DNA of 62,929 nt from Paracoccus aestuariivivens (GTDB lineage: Bacteria; Pseudomonadota; Alphaproteobacteria; Rhodobacterales; Rhodobacteraceae), in assembly GCF_009711225.1 (NCBI RefSeq), contig NZ_WMIE01000021.1:1-62929 (forward strand), given 5' to 3'. Within the stretch, counting starts at the first letter, position 1. Each line of letters begins with the position of its first letter. Below, piece after piece: positions 26,602 through 35,577 of this stretch. Both the position numbers and the translations under genes were made by a program. The notes under the pieces were generated by a model. It ran no database searches, was not told the DNA's origin, and saw only the letters and a list, made by a program, of their open reading frames with translations.

Positions 26602-28313
26602 TGCCCGATCCCTTGCCTCACCACATGATCATCGCCCCGATCCTGATCCCGTTCATCGCGGGCGCGATCATGCTGTTCTACAATGACCGCAACCGCCAGA
26701 CCAAGCTGGTGATGGGCATCGTCTCGATTGCGCTGATGTTCTTCAGTTCGGTCGAGCTGATGCAGGACGCGAAAAGCCTGACCGAGCAGGGCGATTCCGC
26801 CGTCCAGCTTTACTTGCTGGGAAACTGGCCGGTTCCGGTTGGTATCGTTCTGGTGCTCGACCGCCTGTCGGCCATGATGGTGATGCTGACCGCATTGCTG
26901 GCCGGACCGTCCCTGATCTATGCCGCCGCAGGCTGGCACGGCAAAGGGCAGCACTATCACAGCATGTTCCAGTTCCTGCTGGCAGGTGTGAACGGTTCGT
27001 TCCTGACCGGAGATCTGTTCAACCTATTCGTCTTTTTCGAGGTCATGCTGGCCGCCTCATACGGCTTGATGCTGCATGGGTCGGGTCCGGATCGGGTCAA
27101 GGCGGGCTTGCAATATATCGCTGTCAACCTTGCGGCATCGCTGTTTTTCCTGATCGGTGTGGCCTTGGTCTATGGCACGACCGGCACGCTGAACATGGCC
27201 CATATCGCGGCCCAGCTTGCCACGCTGAACGATGCGCAAAGGCTGCTGTTCCATGCGGCTGCGGGCTTTCTGGGCGTGGCATTTCTGGCCAAGGCGGCGA
27301 TCTGGCCGCTGTGCTTCTGGCTGCCGCCCACCTATGCCTCGGCCTCGCCACCTGCGGCGGCGATCATGGCGATCATGACCAAGGTCGGCGTCTACGTCAT
27401 TCTGCGGCTCTCGCTGCTGATCCTTGGACCGCAAGCAGGGGATTCGGCGGGATTTGGCGCTCCGGTTCTGATGATCGGCGGCATCCTGACCATGGCATTC
27501 GGCATGATCGGCATCCTTGGCACGCCGGACCTGACCCGCAAGGGCGGCTATCTGGCGATCATTTCCTCGGGAACGGTGCTGACTGCGGTTGGCTTTGCTC
27601 AGGCTGGCGGCGGGCCTGAAATCCTTAGCGGCGCGCTTTACTACCTGATCGGCTCGACCGCCGCGGTTTCGGCCTTTTTCCTGATCGCCGAGCCGGTCAC
27701 CCGCGACGATCAGGGCAGCGATGACCAATCCGCCCCCGAGGAAAGCACGACCGGAGCCGATGCCGAGCGCTGGGACTGGACTCCGATGGGTTTGGATACT
27801 GTCGAGGACACCCCCAGCCCCGCCAGCACCCGCACGGTGTCGTGGCTGACCATGGCGGTCTGCTTTTCCTTGATCGCGGCGATGCTTGCTGGCCTGCCGC
27901 CCATGCCGGGCTTCATCGGCAAATTCGCCATTCTGCGCGGTGCGGTCGAGGGCAATATCGCCCTGTCGGGACAGCTTCCTGTCATGCTGTGGATCTATAC
28001 CGCGATGCTGATCCTGTCGGGGCTTGGCGCGCTTATCGCCCTGCTGCGCTTCGGCATCCGGCGCTTCTGGGCCGAGGCAGGCCCCTCTCCGCGCATCCTT
28101 GCACTGGAAGTCGCTCCGGTTTTGCTGTTGCTCGGCATGATCCTGCTGCTGACCATCCGCGCCGATGCGGTGCTGAACTATACCCGTGACACGGCGATCA
28201 CCTTGCTTGACCCCTCGGTTTACCGCAAAAGCGTGCTCGAGGATGCCAAGCGTGTCGATTCCTCGCCGCCGCAGAACCACGCCCCCTATGAACCGCCGGA
28301 GGGCACGAAATGA
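26601..28313 (+). CDS. mnhD: Na+/H+ antiporter subunit D
   Basis: The ~570-residue NuoN/M-like proton-channel subunit has the Glu-bearing helix NLFVFFEVMLAASYGLML, KAAIWPLCFWLPPTYASASP (broken-helix region), and LTRKGGYLAIISSG with the channel Lys. A hydrophilic loop near 370-410 is rich in Asp/Glu (DDQGSDDQSAPEE). It works with subunit A in the antiporter. A GTG at 26598 is one codon upstream of ATG 26601; AAGGAG at 26584-26589 suits either. The stop overlaps the mnhE start by 4 nt. Confidence 0.95.
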   Translation: MPDPLPHHMIIAPILIPFIAGAIMLFYNDRNRQTKLVMGIVSIALMFFSSVELMQDAKSLTEQGDSAVQLYLLGNWPVPVGIVLVLDRLSAMMVMLTALLAGPSLIYAAAGWHGKGQHYHSMFQFLLAGVNGSFLTGDLFNLFVFFEVMLAASYGLMLHGSGPDRVKAGLQYIAVNLAASLFFLIGVALVYGTTGTLNMAHIAAQLATLNDAQRLLFHAAAGFLGVAFLAKAAIWPLCFWLPPTYASASPPAAAIMAIMTKVGVYVILRLSLLILGPQAGDSAGFGAPVLMIGGILTMAFGMIGILGTPDLTRKGGYLAIISSGTVLTAVGFAQAGGGPEILSGALYYLIGSTAAVSAFFLIAEPVTRDDQGSDDQSAPEESTTGADAERWDWTPMGLDTVEDTPSPASTRTVSWLTMAVCFSLIAAMLAGLPPMPGFIGKFAILRGAVEGNIALSGQLPVMLWIYTAMLILSGLGALIALLRFGIRRFWAEAGPSPRILALEVAPVLLLLGMILLLTIRADAVLNYTRDTAITLLDPSVYRKSVLEDAKRVDSSPPQNHAPYEPPEGTK

Positions 28314-28798
28314 CACGGCTGGTTCCCCACCCCCTGCTTTCGCTCGCGCTGGTCCTGATGTGGTTGATCCTGACCCGTTTCTCGATGGGTCATCTGATCC
28401 TCGGAACGCTGATCGCACTGTTGGCAGGCTGGACGGTCGAACGGTTGCACCCGCCCAGACCGCGTATCCGGCGTTGGACCGCCATCCCGATGCTGATGGG
28501 AATCGTTGCATGGGACATCCTGAAATCGAACATCTCGGTCGCGCGGGTTCTGCTGCTGGGCCCGAACCATCCGAGCTTCCATTCCGGCTTTGTCGAGGTC
28601 GAACTGACCCTGCGCGATCCGAACGGATTGGCGCTGTTGGCGATCATCATGACCGCAACGCCCGGGACCGCGTGGCTGGAATACGACCAACCCACCGGTC
28701 GTGTCCTGCTGCATGTCTTCGATCTGCGCAGCGAGGATGACTGGCAATCCCTGATCCGCGACCGCTACGAGCGTCTGCTTCTGGAGATCTTCGAATGA
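28310..28798 (+). CDS. mnhE: Na+/H+ antiporter subunit E
   Basis: The 162-residue protein has the MnhE pattern: two N-terminal membrane helices (PLLSLALVLMWLILTRFSMG, LILGTLIALLAGWTVERL), then a segment ending KSNISVARVLL. A soluble C-terminal domain follows with TATPGTAWLEYD and LRSEDDWQSLIRDRYE. Subunit E is a small accessory subunit needed for assembly of the complex. ATGA overlaps link it to mnhD and mnhF. Confidence 0.94.
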   Translation: MTRLVPHPLLSLALVLMWLILTRFSMGHLILGTLIALLAGWTVERLHPPRPRIRRWTAIPMLMGIVAWDILKSNISVARVLLLGPNHPSFHSGFVEVELTLRDPNGLALLAIIMTATPGTAWLEYDQPTGRVLLHVFDLRSEDDWQSLIRDRYERLLLEIFE

Positions 28799-29079
28799 GC
28801 GCGCAACTGATCCTCGAATATGCTTTGAGCTATGCGCAAATCGCGATGGTGTTGGCGATCGGCCTGACCAGTTGGCGCGTCTTACGCGGACCAAGGGCGC
28901 AGGACAGGGTGCTGGCCATCGACACGATGTATATCAATGCCATGTTGCTGTTCCTGCTGATCGGCATGGGCAACGGCAATGTCTTCTTTTTCGAAGGCGC
29001 GCTGGTGATCGCAGTATTGGGCTTCGTCACAACCGTATGCGCGGCGAAATTCCTGATGCGCGGCGAGGTGATCGAATGA
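28795..29079 (+). CDS. mnhF: Na+/H+ antiporter subunit F
   Basis: The 94-residue three-helix membrane protein of the MnhF/PhaF family includes WRVLRGPRAQDRVLAIDTMYINAM's core (the conserved 'GP...DRv.a.D' loop) and ALVIAVLGFVTTVCAAKFL. Some homologues (MrpF) have been linked to bile-salt or Na+ efflux in addition to antiport. It overlaps its neighbours by 4 nt on both sides. Confidence 0.94.
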   Translation: MSAQLILEYALSYAQIAMVLAIGLTSWRVLRGPRAQDRVLAIDTMYINAMLLFLLIGMGNGNVFFFEGALVIAVLGFVTTVCAAKFLMRGEVIE

Positions 29080-29540
29080 ACCACCTGTCCGATCTTCCAC
29101 CGGTTGCCGCAATCGTCATCGCCGTTTTCGTCGTGTTGGGATCGTCCTTGGCACTGCTTGGCAGCGTCGGACTGCTCCGGCTGAAAAGCTTCTATCAGCG
29201 GCTGCACGCGCCGACGCTGTCCTATAGCTACGGCACGCTGCTCATCATCATCGGCTCGATGGCGATGTTTTCGCTGCTCGAAGAACGTCCCGTCATCCAT
29301 GAACTGATCATCGGGATCTTCATGCTGATCACCACGCCGATCAGCCTGTTGATGCTCGGGCGCGCGGCGCTGCGCCGCGACCGCGATGCGAAACTCGGGC
29401 ATGACGAGATCGTGCCGCCGCGCGTTACCCCCTCCGAAGCCCCGGCCCAACCGCTGCGCGATCTGTCGAACTATGGCGAGGGCCGGCTGGACAAGGGACT
29501 GCTGTCCTCGACCAAGGACCAGCCGGAATCAGAGCCGTGA
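29076..29540 (+). CDS. mnhG: Na+/H+ antiporter subunit G
   Basis: The 154-residue membrane protein of the MnhG/PhaG family has three helices (VAAIVIAVFVVLGSSLALLG, YGTLLIIIGSMAMFSLL, ELIIGIFMLITTPISLLML). The conserved 'GLLRLKSFYQRLHAPT' lies between the first two. An unusually long hydrophilic tail of about 45 residues (DEIVPPRVTP to PESEP) follows. It ends the mnh operon. Its last 12 nt overlap the 3' end of aroB on the other strand. Start ATG 29076 overlaps the mnhF stop; longer frames upstream are shadows. Confidence 0.93.
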   Translation: MNHLSDLPPVAAIVIAVFVVLGSSLALLGSVGLLRLKSFYQRLHAPTLSYSYGTLLIIIGSMAMFSLLEERPVIHELIIGIFMLITTPISLLMLGRAALRRDRDAKLGHDEIVPPRVTPSEAPAQPLRDLSNYGEGRLDKGLLSSTKDQPESEP

Positions 29541-30635
29541 GGCTGCCAGAACCTCGTGCAGGCGGTCGCGGTCAACGGCGTCGGTGACAAAGGCGTCCCC
29601 GATGCCACGGGCCAGAATGAAGCGCAGCTTGCCATCCTGAACTTTCTTGTCCTGCCCCATCATCGCGATCAGGGTCTCGTTGTCGGGAATCTCGCCCGCG
29701 ATGTCGGATATGCGCGAAGGCAGCCCCATCGCCGCGAAATGCGCCGCGACCCGCGAAGGCGCTTCCTGACTGCATAGCCCCATACGCGCGGAAAGATCGA
29801 AGGCCAGCGTGCAGCCGATGGCCACGCCCTCGCCATGGAGCAGGCGGTCCGAATAGCCGGTCACGGATTCCAGAACGTGACCGAAAGTGTGGCCAAGGTT
29901 CAAAAGTGCCCGCTCACCCTGCTCGGTCTCGTCACGTTGCACGATACCGGCTTTCATCTCGACCGAATGACGCACCGCACGTTGCAGGGCCATCGGGTCC
30001 GAGGCCAGTTGTGGTCCTGCCTTTTCCAGCCAGTCGAAGAAGTTCTCGTCACCAAGCAGGCCGTATTTGGCGACCTCGCCATAACCGGCGCGGAAATCGC
30101 GCGGCTCAAGCGTGCCAAGCACGTCGATATCGGCCAACACGAGGCCGGGCTGATGGAACGATCCGATCAGGTTCTTGCCCTGAGGGCTGTTGATCCCGGT
30201 CTTGCCACCGACCGAGCTATCGACCTGCGCCAGAAGCGAAGTCGGTATCTGCACAAAGCGCACACCACGGCGCAGAATTGCAGCGGCAAAACCGGCCAGA
30301 TCGCCGATCACGCCTCCTCCTAGCGCGACAACCAGATCCTTCCGCTCGATGCGCTGCGAGATCAGCCACTCGACCGCATGCCCCAGTTCTGCCCAGCATT
30401 TGGTCGCTTCGCCCGCAGGCAGGACCAATGCCGAAGCCTCGATGCCCGTCGCCGCCAATGATTGCTGCAAACTGGCCAGATGCAGTGCCGCGACGTTCTC
30501 GTCGGTCAGGATGGCGACGCGCCGACGACCGAACAGAGCTGCGATCTCGGTTCCCGCACGGTACAGAAGGCCCCGCCCGATACGCACATCATAGGCGCGA
30601 TCTCCAAGATCGACATGAACGGTTTCGATGGTCAT
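29529..30635 (-). CDS. aroB: 3-dehydroquinate synthase
   Basis: This shikimate-pathway enzyme converts DAHP to 3-dehydroquinate using NAD+ and Zn2+/Co2+. The 368-residue protein has LPAGEATK, the NAD-binding GGGVIGDLAGFAA, RFVQIPTSLLAQVDSSVGGK's core, and the phosphate/substrate Lys in GKNLIGSFHQP. Metal ligands include Glu in GYGEVAKYG, His in NLGHTFGHVLE and HGEGVAIG. The start ATG 30635 overlaps the aroK stop by 4 nt, so aroK-aroB is a translationally coupled pair. In-frame sequence upstream of that ATG lies within aroK and is a shadow. Confidence 0.97.
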   Translation of the reverse strand: MTIETVHVDLGDRAYDVRIGRGLLYRAGTEIAALFGRRRVAILTDENVAALHLASLQQSLAATGIEASALVLPAGEATKCWAELGHAVEWLISQRIERKDLVVALGGGVIGDLAGFAAAILRRGVRFVQIPTSLLAQVDSSVGGKTGINSPQGKNLIGSFHQPGLVLADIDVLGTLEPRDFRAGYGEVAKYGLLGDENFFDWLEKAGPQLASDPMALQRAVRHSVEMKAGIVQRDETEQGERALLNLGHTFGHVLESVTGYSDRLLHGEGVAIGCTLAFDLSARMGLCSQEAPSRVAAHFAAMGLPSRISDIAGEIPDNETLIAMMGQDKKVQDGKLRFILARGIGDAFVTDAVDRDRLHEVLAASRL

Positions 30636-31168
30636 TTCGGCTCCAGAATCATCGGCTTCAGGGTTTCGATGGCGGCAATCACCTGATCGGTCGTCTGCTC
30701 GACCGTGTCGCCCATATTGGTCTCGATATGGATATCGGCCAGCGCGTACACGGGACGACGCTCGGCCATCAACCGTTCCAGCGTCTGACGCGGCTCGGCG
30801 GTCTGCAAAAGCGGTCGGGTCGGGCGCGCACGAACGCGGTGCCACAACGTATCGATATCGCAATCGAGCCAGACGGAAATGCCGTTCCTGGTGACACGTT
30901 CGCGGTTCGATTCGCGGGTCCACGCGCCGCCACCGGTCGAGACGATGCTGTCCCCGCTTGCCAGCACACGCGACAGCACCTCAGATTCGCGGGCACGGAA
31001 GAACGCCTCTCCGTCGCGAGAGAAGATTTCCGGTATCGTCATGGCGGCCGCGCGTTCGATTTCGGCATCGGTATCCCAAAAGGGCCGACCCAACCGCCGA
31101 GAAAGCTCGGCTCCGATGGCGGTCTTACCCGCCCCCATCATCCCGACCAGCACGATGTTACGCCGCAT
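30632..31168 (-). CDS. aroK: Shikimate kinase
   Basis: The 178-residue kinase phosphorylates shikimate at the 3-hydroxyl. It shows the P-loop GMMGAGKT (residues 9-16), the substrate motif FWDTDAEIE, FFRARESEVLSRVL, STGGGAWTRESN, and the lid Arg region RPTRPLLQT. Start ATG 31168 has a GAGGGG ribosome site. An in-frame ATG at 31216 would add 16 residues (MRNVVAGKKFEAFEG) but has weaker support. It overlaps aroB by 4 nt and is divergent from the small membrane protein gene at 31339. Confidence 0.96.
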   Translation of the reverse strand: MRRNIVLVGMMGAGKTAIGAELSRRLGRPFWDTDAEIERAAAMTIPEIFSRDGEAFFRARESEVLSRVLASGDSIVSTGGGAWTRESNRERVTRNGISVWLDCDIDTLWHRVRARPTRPLLQTAEPRQTLERLMAERRPVYALADIHIETNMGDTVEQTTDQVIAAIETLKPMILEPK

Positions 31169-31338
31169 TAACCCCTCGAATGCCTCGAACTTTTTTCCCG
31201 CAACCACATTCCTCATGGTCCGAGCAAGAGATATGGAGGCACTCAATGGCGTGATCTTTCGGGAAATGCCATATATATTCCACCGAGCCGGCATCAGACC
31301 GGCCACGAAATACGCCGGAAAGGCGGAAAGGACGGGCA

Positions 31339-31584
31339 ATGAGGCTATTGTGGGTTGCGCTGGCACTGGTGATTCTGCTGTTGGGCGGTCTGACCGGCTA
31401 TGCCTATTTCGGCGACATGAGTGCCGCCCCGCGCGAAACGCGCCTTCCGGTCGAACTGGATCTGGGTAGCGAGCCGAGCCAGCCTGCGCCCGTCATCGGG
31501 CAAACGGCCCCTGATTCCGCCCCTGCGGCCGCACCAGCGACACCCGAGGAGCCAGCCAGCACGGAGCAAGATGATCTGGACTGA
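31339..31584 (+). CDS. Small single-pass membrane protein, unknown function
   Basis: The 81-residue protein has one N-terminal membrane helix (LLWVALALVILLLGGLTGYAYF, ~residues 3-24) and a proline/alanine/glutamate-rich tail that should be periplasmic. The start follows a ribosome-like AAGG. The last 14 nt overlap the start of the secreted 545-residue protein, so the two are probably translated together. I do not recognise a family; genes of this kind occur next to the xerD region in related genomes as far as I recall. Low complexity of the tail argues for a tether or partner role rather than an enzyme. Confidence 0.6.
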   Translation: MRLLWVALALVILLLGGLTGYAYFGDMSAAPRETRLPVELDLGSEPSQPAPVIGQTAPDSAPAAAPATPEEPASTEQDDLD

Positions 31585-33208
31585 TCGCGGCCATCGCGCC
31601 ACCCCGGCGTTGACTGTCCTGCTGGCCGGTCTTTTGCTGGCGTCCGGCCCGGCTTCGGCCCGGCCGCCGCTTTCGGCAAGTGACTGGCTTTCCGGCAGCA
31701 TCCAGCAGCCGGACAATATTTCGGCATGGCGTCCCGGAGACGCCCGTCCGCCAGAACTGAAATCGCGCAATCGCAAGGACGTCGCGAAAAGCGGCGCTGT
31801 CGAACCGGTTGGCGTCACGCGGCTTGGCGAAAGCAATCCTGACAGCAAGGGCTCGGTGTCGGCCCATGCGGCAGGCCTGCCTGAGAATCTGTGGGGCGCG
31901 AGCGACGCCCTGACAATCGCGCATCTCATCCGGTCATCGGATGCCCGTCTTCCAGCGCTTCGCCGGTTGCAACGCCGTATCCTTGCCGCCCAGCTTGCCG
32001 CCCCCTCGACCCCTTCGGGCGGTGAGGGGCAACTGTTTCTGGCCCGTGTCGACAAGCTGCTTGATATGGGTGCGACCGGAGCGGCCAAGGAACTGATCAA
32101 GACAGCCGGTCCCGCCGATCCCGCGCGCTTCCGCCGTCTGTTCGACATCGCCCTTTTGTCCGGCGACGAGGCCCATGCCTGCGAGATCATGGATCTTACC
32201 CCCGGCGTCGCACCCAGTTTTCCCGCCCGCATCTTTTGTCTGGCGCTTGGCGGCGACTGGTCGGCTGCTGCGCTGGTCTTTCACGGAGCCGAGACATCCG
32301 GCCTGATCGACCCGCGGATGGCGCAGCTGCTGGCCCAGTATCTTGATGACGGCTATTCCGATTCGACCGTCATGCTTGACCCTCCCGAGGTCGTGACCCC
32401 GCTAGATCTGCGTCTGCATGACGCGATCGGACAGCCCCTACCCGCCGCCAATCTTCCGCTCGCCTTCTCGCTTTCGGATCTGGACCAGAACGGCGGTTGG
32501 AAATCGCGCCTTGATGCCGCCGAACGGCTTGCCCGCGCCGGAGCCATTCCGGCCTCGCAACTGCGCCAGATCTATCTCGAGCAGCGCCCTGCCGCCTCGG
32601 GCGGGGTTTGGGACCGCGCCGATGCGATCCAGCGGCTGGACGCTGTGCTGACAAGCCGCGACACGGCAGCCGTGCAGGAATATCTGCCGAAAGCCTTCGA
32701 TCTGATGGTCGCAGCGGGCCTTGGGTCGGCATTCGCCGATATGGTGGGGGCGCGAAGCGCGTCACTGCCGCTCGAGGGTCGCGCGGGTCAGATCAGCTTG
32801 TGGCTGACCGTCGAGGCGGGCCAGTGGCAGGCCATGCAGGATACCGCACCCGACGCCCAACCTTTCGATCTTTGGCTGCTCGACTTTGCCAGCGGATTGG
32901 CCGATGCCAAGCCGCCCGCCGGACAAGGCTCTGACCGTGCCGAACGCCTGATCACGGCATTCCGTGCCGACGCGGATCTGCCTCCGGTCGCGACGCAATT
33001 GATCAATGAAAAGAAGCAAGGCGAAGCGATGCTGCTGGCCATCGCGGATACGGATGCCGGCCTGGACGGAGACCTGACCCGTGCCGCACATGGGCTGCGG
33101 GTTTTGCGAGAGCTTGATCAGGGCGAGATTGCCCGCCAAGCGGCCATCGAACTGATGCTGGCTCCGGTGATAGGCTCGACGCCGGGCGCATTGGCCACGA
33201 GTCCATAA
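31571..33208 (+). CDS. Secreted protein of unknown function, helical-repeat-like
   Basis: The 545-residue product has a signal peptide (LTVLLAGLLLASGPASARP, cleavage near residue 30). A long alpha-helical, Ala/Leu-rich mature part follows without catalytic motifs I recognise. Segments such as FRRLFDIALLSGDEAHACEI with ARIFCLALGGDWSAAALVF look like degenerate TPR/Sel1-type helical pairs, suggesting a periplasmic scaffold. It overlaps the upstream small membrane protein by 14 nt and ends 6 nt before xerD, so all three form an operon. Start ATG 31571 is set by the signal peptide; the frame is open upstream but that part is a shadow of the 81-residue gene. Confidence 0.7.
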   Translation: MIWTDRGHRATPALTVLLAGLLLASGPASARPPLSASDWLSGSIQQPDNISAWRPGDARPPELKSRNRKDVAKSGAVEPVGVTRLGESNPDSKGSVSAHAAGLPENLWGASDALTIAHLIRSSDARLPALRRLQRRILAAQLAAPSTPSGGEGQLFLARVDKLLDMGATGAAKELIKTAGPADPARFRRLFDIALLSGDEAHACEIMDLTPGVAPSFPARIFCLALGGDWSAAALVFHGAETSGLIDPRMAQLLAQYLDDGYSDSTVMLDPPEVVTPLDLRLHDAIGQPLPAANLPLAFSLSDLDQNGGWKSRLDAAERLARAGAIPASQLRQIYLEQRPAASGGVWDRADAIQRLDAVLTSRDTAAVQEYLPKAFDLMVAAGLGSAFADMVGARSASLPLEGRAGQISLWLTVEAGQWQAMQDTAPDAQPFDLWLLDFASGLADAKPPAGQGSDRAERLITAFRADADLPPVATQLINEKKQGEAMLLAIADTDAGLDGDLTRAAHGLRVLRELDQGEIARQAAIELMLAPVIGSTPGALATSP

Positions 33209-33214
33209 GCGGCC

Positions 33215-34192
33215 ATGCCTGATCCCGACAGAGCCAACGACTGGCGCCGGATCTCGGCTTTTCTGGACGCACAGGCCGCCGAGGCCGGTTCGGCGCAGAA
33301 TACGTTGCTGGCCTATGGCCGGGATCTGAAGGATTTCAGCGAATGGCTGGGCACGCGCAAATTGACATTGCTTGCCGTCAGTCGCGAGGCGATCGAGGAT
33401 TATCTGGGCTATTGCAATGCACAGGGTCTGTCACGCTCGACGCGGGCAAGGCGGCTGTCGGCCATCCGGCAACTGACCCGTTTCGCGCTTGAAGAAGGCT
33501 GGCGGGACGACGATCCCGCTGGCCGTATCGCGGGACCGGGTCGGGCCCAACGACTGCCCAAGACCCTCGACCGCGCCGAGGTGCAGGCCCTTCTGGATGC
33601 ATTGCCGCAGATTGGCCGCAATGGCATCGAGCGGGCACGGAACCTTGCCTTGATGGAGTTGATCTACGCCACCGGAATGCGCGTCAGCGAGTTGGTTGCC
33701 TTGCCGGTGACGGCATGTCGCGGCAACCCTGCCGTACTTCTGATCCGCGGCAAAGGCGGAGTCGAGCGGATGGTTCCCCTGAACGAACCGGCCCGACACG
33801 CGCTTTCGGCATGGCTACGGATCAGGGACGACGCCCCCGCAGACACGCCGCTTGGCAAGCTGGTCGAAGGACGTGGCGGGCGTTGGCTGTTTCCCGCGCC
33901 CAGCCGCGAGGGACACATGACCCGTCAGGCAATGAACAGCTTGCTGAACCAGTTGGCCATCGCCGCCGGTATAGATCCGGCGCGCGTTTCTCCGCATGTG
34001 ATCCGCCATGCCTTTGCCACCCACCTGCTGGAAGGCGGGGCCGATCTGCGGGCGATCCAGATGTTGCTGGGCCATGCCGATCTGGGCACGACCGAGATTT
34101 ACACCCATGTGCTGGACGCGCGGATGCGCGATCTGGTGCTGAAACACCATCCGCTGGCAACCCGCCGACGCAAAGAGGATACCGAAGAATGA
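33215..34192 (+). CDS. xerD: Tyrosine recombinase XerD
   Basis: The 325-residue tyrosine recombinase has an N-terminal SAM-like DNA-binding domain (AEAGSAQNTLLAYGRDLKDF). Its catalytic set is Arg156 (GMRVSEL), the Lys of RGKGGVER, H261-x-x-R264 (HVIRHAFATHLLE), His287 (LLGHADLGTTEIYTHV) and nucleophile Tyr296. XerD with XerC resolves chromosome dimers at dif under FtsK control. The unaltered housekeeping context (between a conserved secreted protein and a CNNM gene, overlapping the latter by 4 nt) favours XerD over a mobile-element integrase. No dif site is seen nearby. Confidence 0.92.
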   Translation: MPDPDRANDWRRISAFLDAQAAEAGSAQNTLLAYGRDLKDFSEWLGTRKLTLLAVSREAIEDYLGYCNAQGLSRSTRARRLSAIRQLTRFALEEGWRDDDPAGRIAGPGRAQRLPKTLDRAEVQALLDALPQIGRNGIERARNLALMELIYATGMRVSELVALPVTACRGNPAVLLIRGKGGVERMVPLNEPARHALSAWLRIRDDAPADTPLGKLVEGRGGRWLFPAPSREGHMTRQAMNSLLNQLAIAAGIDPARVSPHVIRHAFATHLLEGGADLRAIQMLLGHADLGTTEIYTHVLDARMRDLVLKHHPLATRRRKEDTEE

Positions 34193-35577
34193 TCGCGCCG
34201 CTAGAGGCCGCCGCTGCCGTTGCCGAAACCGATTTAGCCACCACAGGCGCATCCGCGTTGGATGCCGCCTTCTGGCTTACCGTAGGGGCAATTGTCGTGC
34301 TGCTGGCGATGTCGGCGTTCTTCTCGGGCTCGGAAACCGCGCTGACCGCCTCCAGCCGCGCCAAATTGCGTGCGCGGGCGGATCGCGGCGATAGCGGGGC
34401 AAGGGCCGCGCTTGACGTGACCGAGGATAGCGAAAGGCTGATCGGCTCGATCCTTCTGGGCAATAACGTCGTCAACATCCTGTCGGCCAGTCTTGCCACG
34501 GCTCTGTTCACCCGATTGCTGGGCTCGGGCGGGGTGGCACTGGCGACATTGGTGATGACGTTTCTGGTGCTGATCTTTTCCGAGGTCTTGCCGAAAACCT
34601 ACGCCATCCTCGCCCCCGAGGACATGGCCAGCCGCGTCGCCCGCCCGATCCGTGCGCTCACGGTCATCATCTCGCCGGTCGTCACCATTGTCCGGCTGAT
34701 CGTGCGGGCCATTCTGGCGATCTTCGGCGTCCGTTCGAACAGCGGCGATCACGTCTTCTCGGTGCAAGAAGAAATCGCCGGTGCGTTGGCCATCGGCCAT
34801 TCCAGCGGCACCGTCCAGAAAGAGGAACGCGACCTTCTGCTGGGCGCGCTGGACCTTGGCGACCGCTCGGTCGAAGAGATCATGCTGCACCGCTCGCGTA
34901 TCGAAATGATCGACGCCGATCTGCCGCCGCAAGAGATCATCGACCGCGTCTTGCAAAGTCCGCATACCCGGCTGCCCGTCTATCGCAACGAACGCGAGAA
35001 CGTCGTCGGCGTCATCCATGCCAAGGATCTACTGCGCGGTGTCAGCCGGATCGTGCGCGAATCGGGTGATGAGGGCCTGGAGGCGTTCGACGTCCTCAGC
35101 GTCGCGATGCCGCCTTATTTCGTGCCCGAGACGACGCCTTTGGACGAACAGATGCGCGAATTTCTGGACCGCCGCACCCATTTCGCGCTGGTGGTCGACG
35201 AATATGGCAGCCTGCGCGGCCTGATCACGCTTGAGGATATTCTTGAGGAAATCGTCGGCGAGATCACCGACGAACACGATACCGACGCGGCCCAGACGCT
35301 GGTTCCGAATGAAACGGGCGATTATCTGGTCGATGGCGCGATGACCATCCGCGACCTGAACCGGGCGCTGGACTGGACCCTGCCCGATGACGAAGCCAAC
35401 ACCATCGCCGGTCTTGTGATCCACATGTCGCAATCCATCCCGACGGCGGGTCAGGTCTTTTCGTTCCACGGTTACCGCTTCGAAGTCGTCAGCCGCCGCG
35501 AGAACCGCATCACCCGCATCAGGATCAGGCCGCTGGGCGAGACGGTCCCGCCCAGCGAGGTTCATGCCGATCAGTGA
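34189..35577 (+). CDS. CNNM/CBS-domain membrane protein (HlyC/CorC family)
   Basis: The 462-residue protein has an N-terminal CNNM (DUF21) membrane domain with LLAMSAFFSGSETALTASSR and LLGNNVVNILSAS. A CBS pair follows (MLHRSRIEMIDADLPPQEI, RLPVYRNERENVVGVIHAKD, FALVVDEYGSLRGLITLEDILEE's region), then a C-terminal CorC/HlyC domain ending YRFEVVSRRENRITRIRI. Family members move or regulate Mg2+ or Co2+; 'haemolysin' in older names is misleading. Start overlaps the xerD stop (ATGA). Its last 7 nt overlap the purine permease gene convergently. Confidence 0.92.
   Translation: MIAPLEAAAAVAETDLATTGASALDAAFWLTVGAIVVLLAMSAFFSGSETALTASSRAKLRARADRGDSGARAALDVTEDSERLIGSILLGNNVVNILSASLATALFTRLLGSGGVALATLVMTFLVLIFSEVLPKTYAILAPEDMASRVARPIRALTVIISPVVTIVRLIVRAILAIFGVRSNSGDHVFSVQEEIAGALAIGHSSGTVQKEERDLLLGALDLGDRSVEEIMLHRSRIEMIDADLPPQEIIDRVLQSPHTRLPVYRNERENVVGVIHAKDLLRGVSRIVRESGDEGLEAFDVLSVAMPPYFVPETTPLDEQMREFLDRRTHFALVVDEYGSLRGLITLEDILEEIVGEITDEHDTDAAQTLVPNETGDYLVDGAMTIRDLNRALDWTLPDDEANTIAGLVIHMSQSIPTAGQVFSFHGYRFEVVSRRENRITRIRIRPLGETVPPSEVHADQ

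Noticed and set aside
27057..28511. A 484-codon minus-strand frame antisense to mnhD/mnhE
   Set aside because: It is a shadow of membrane-protein genes; composition is Arg/Gln/Asp-rich as expected from the complement of hydrophobic codons.
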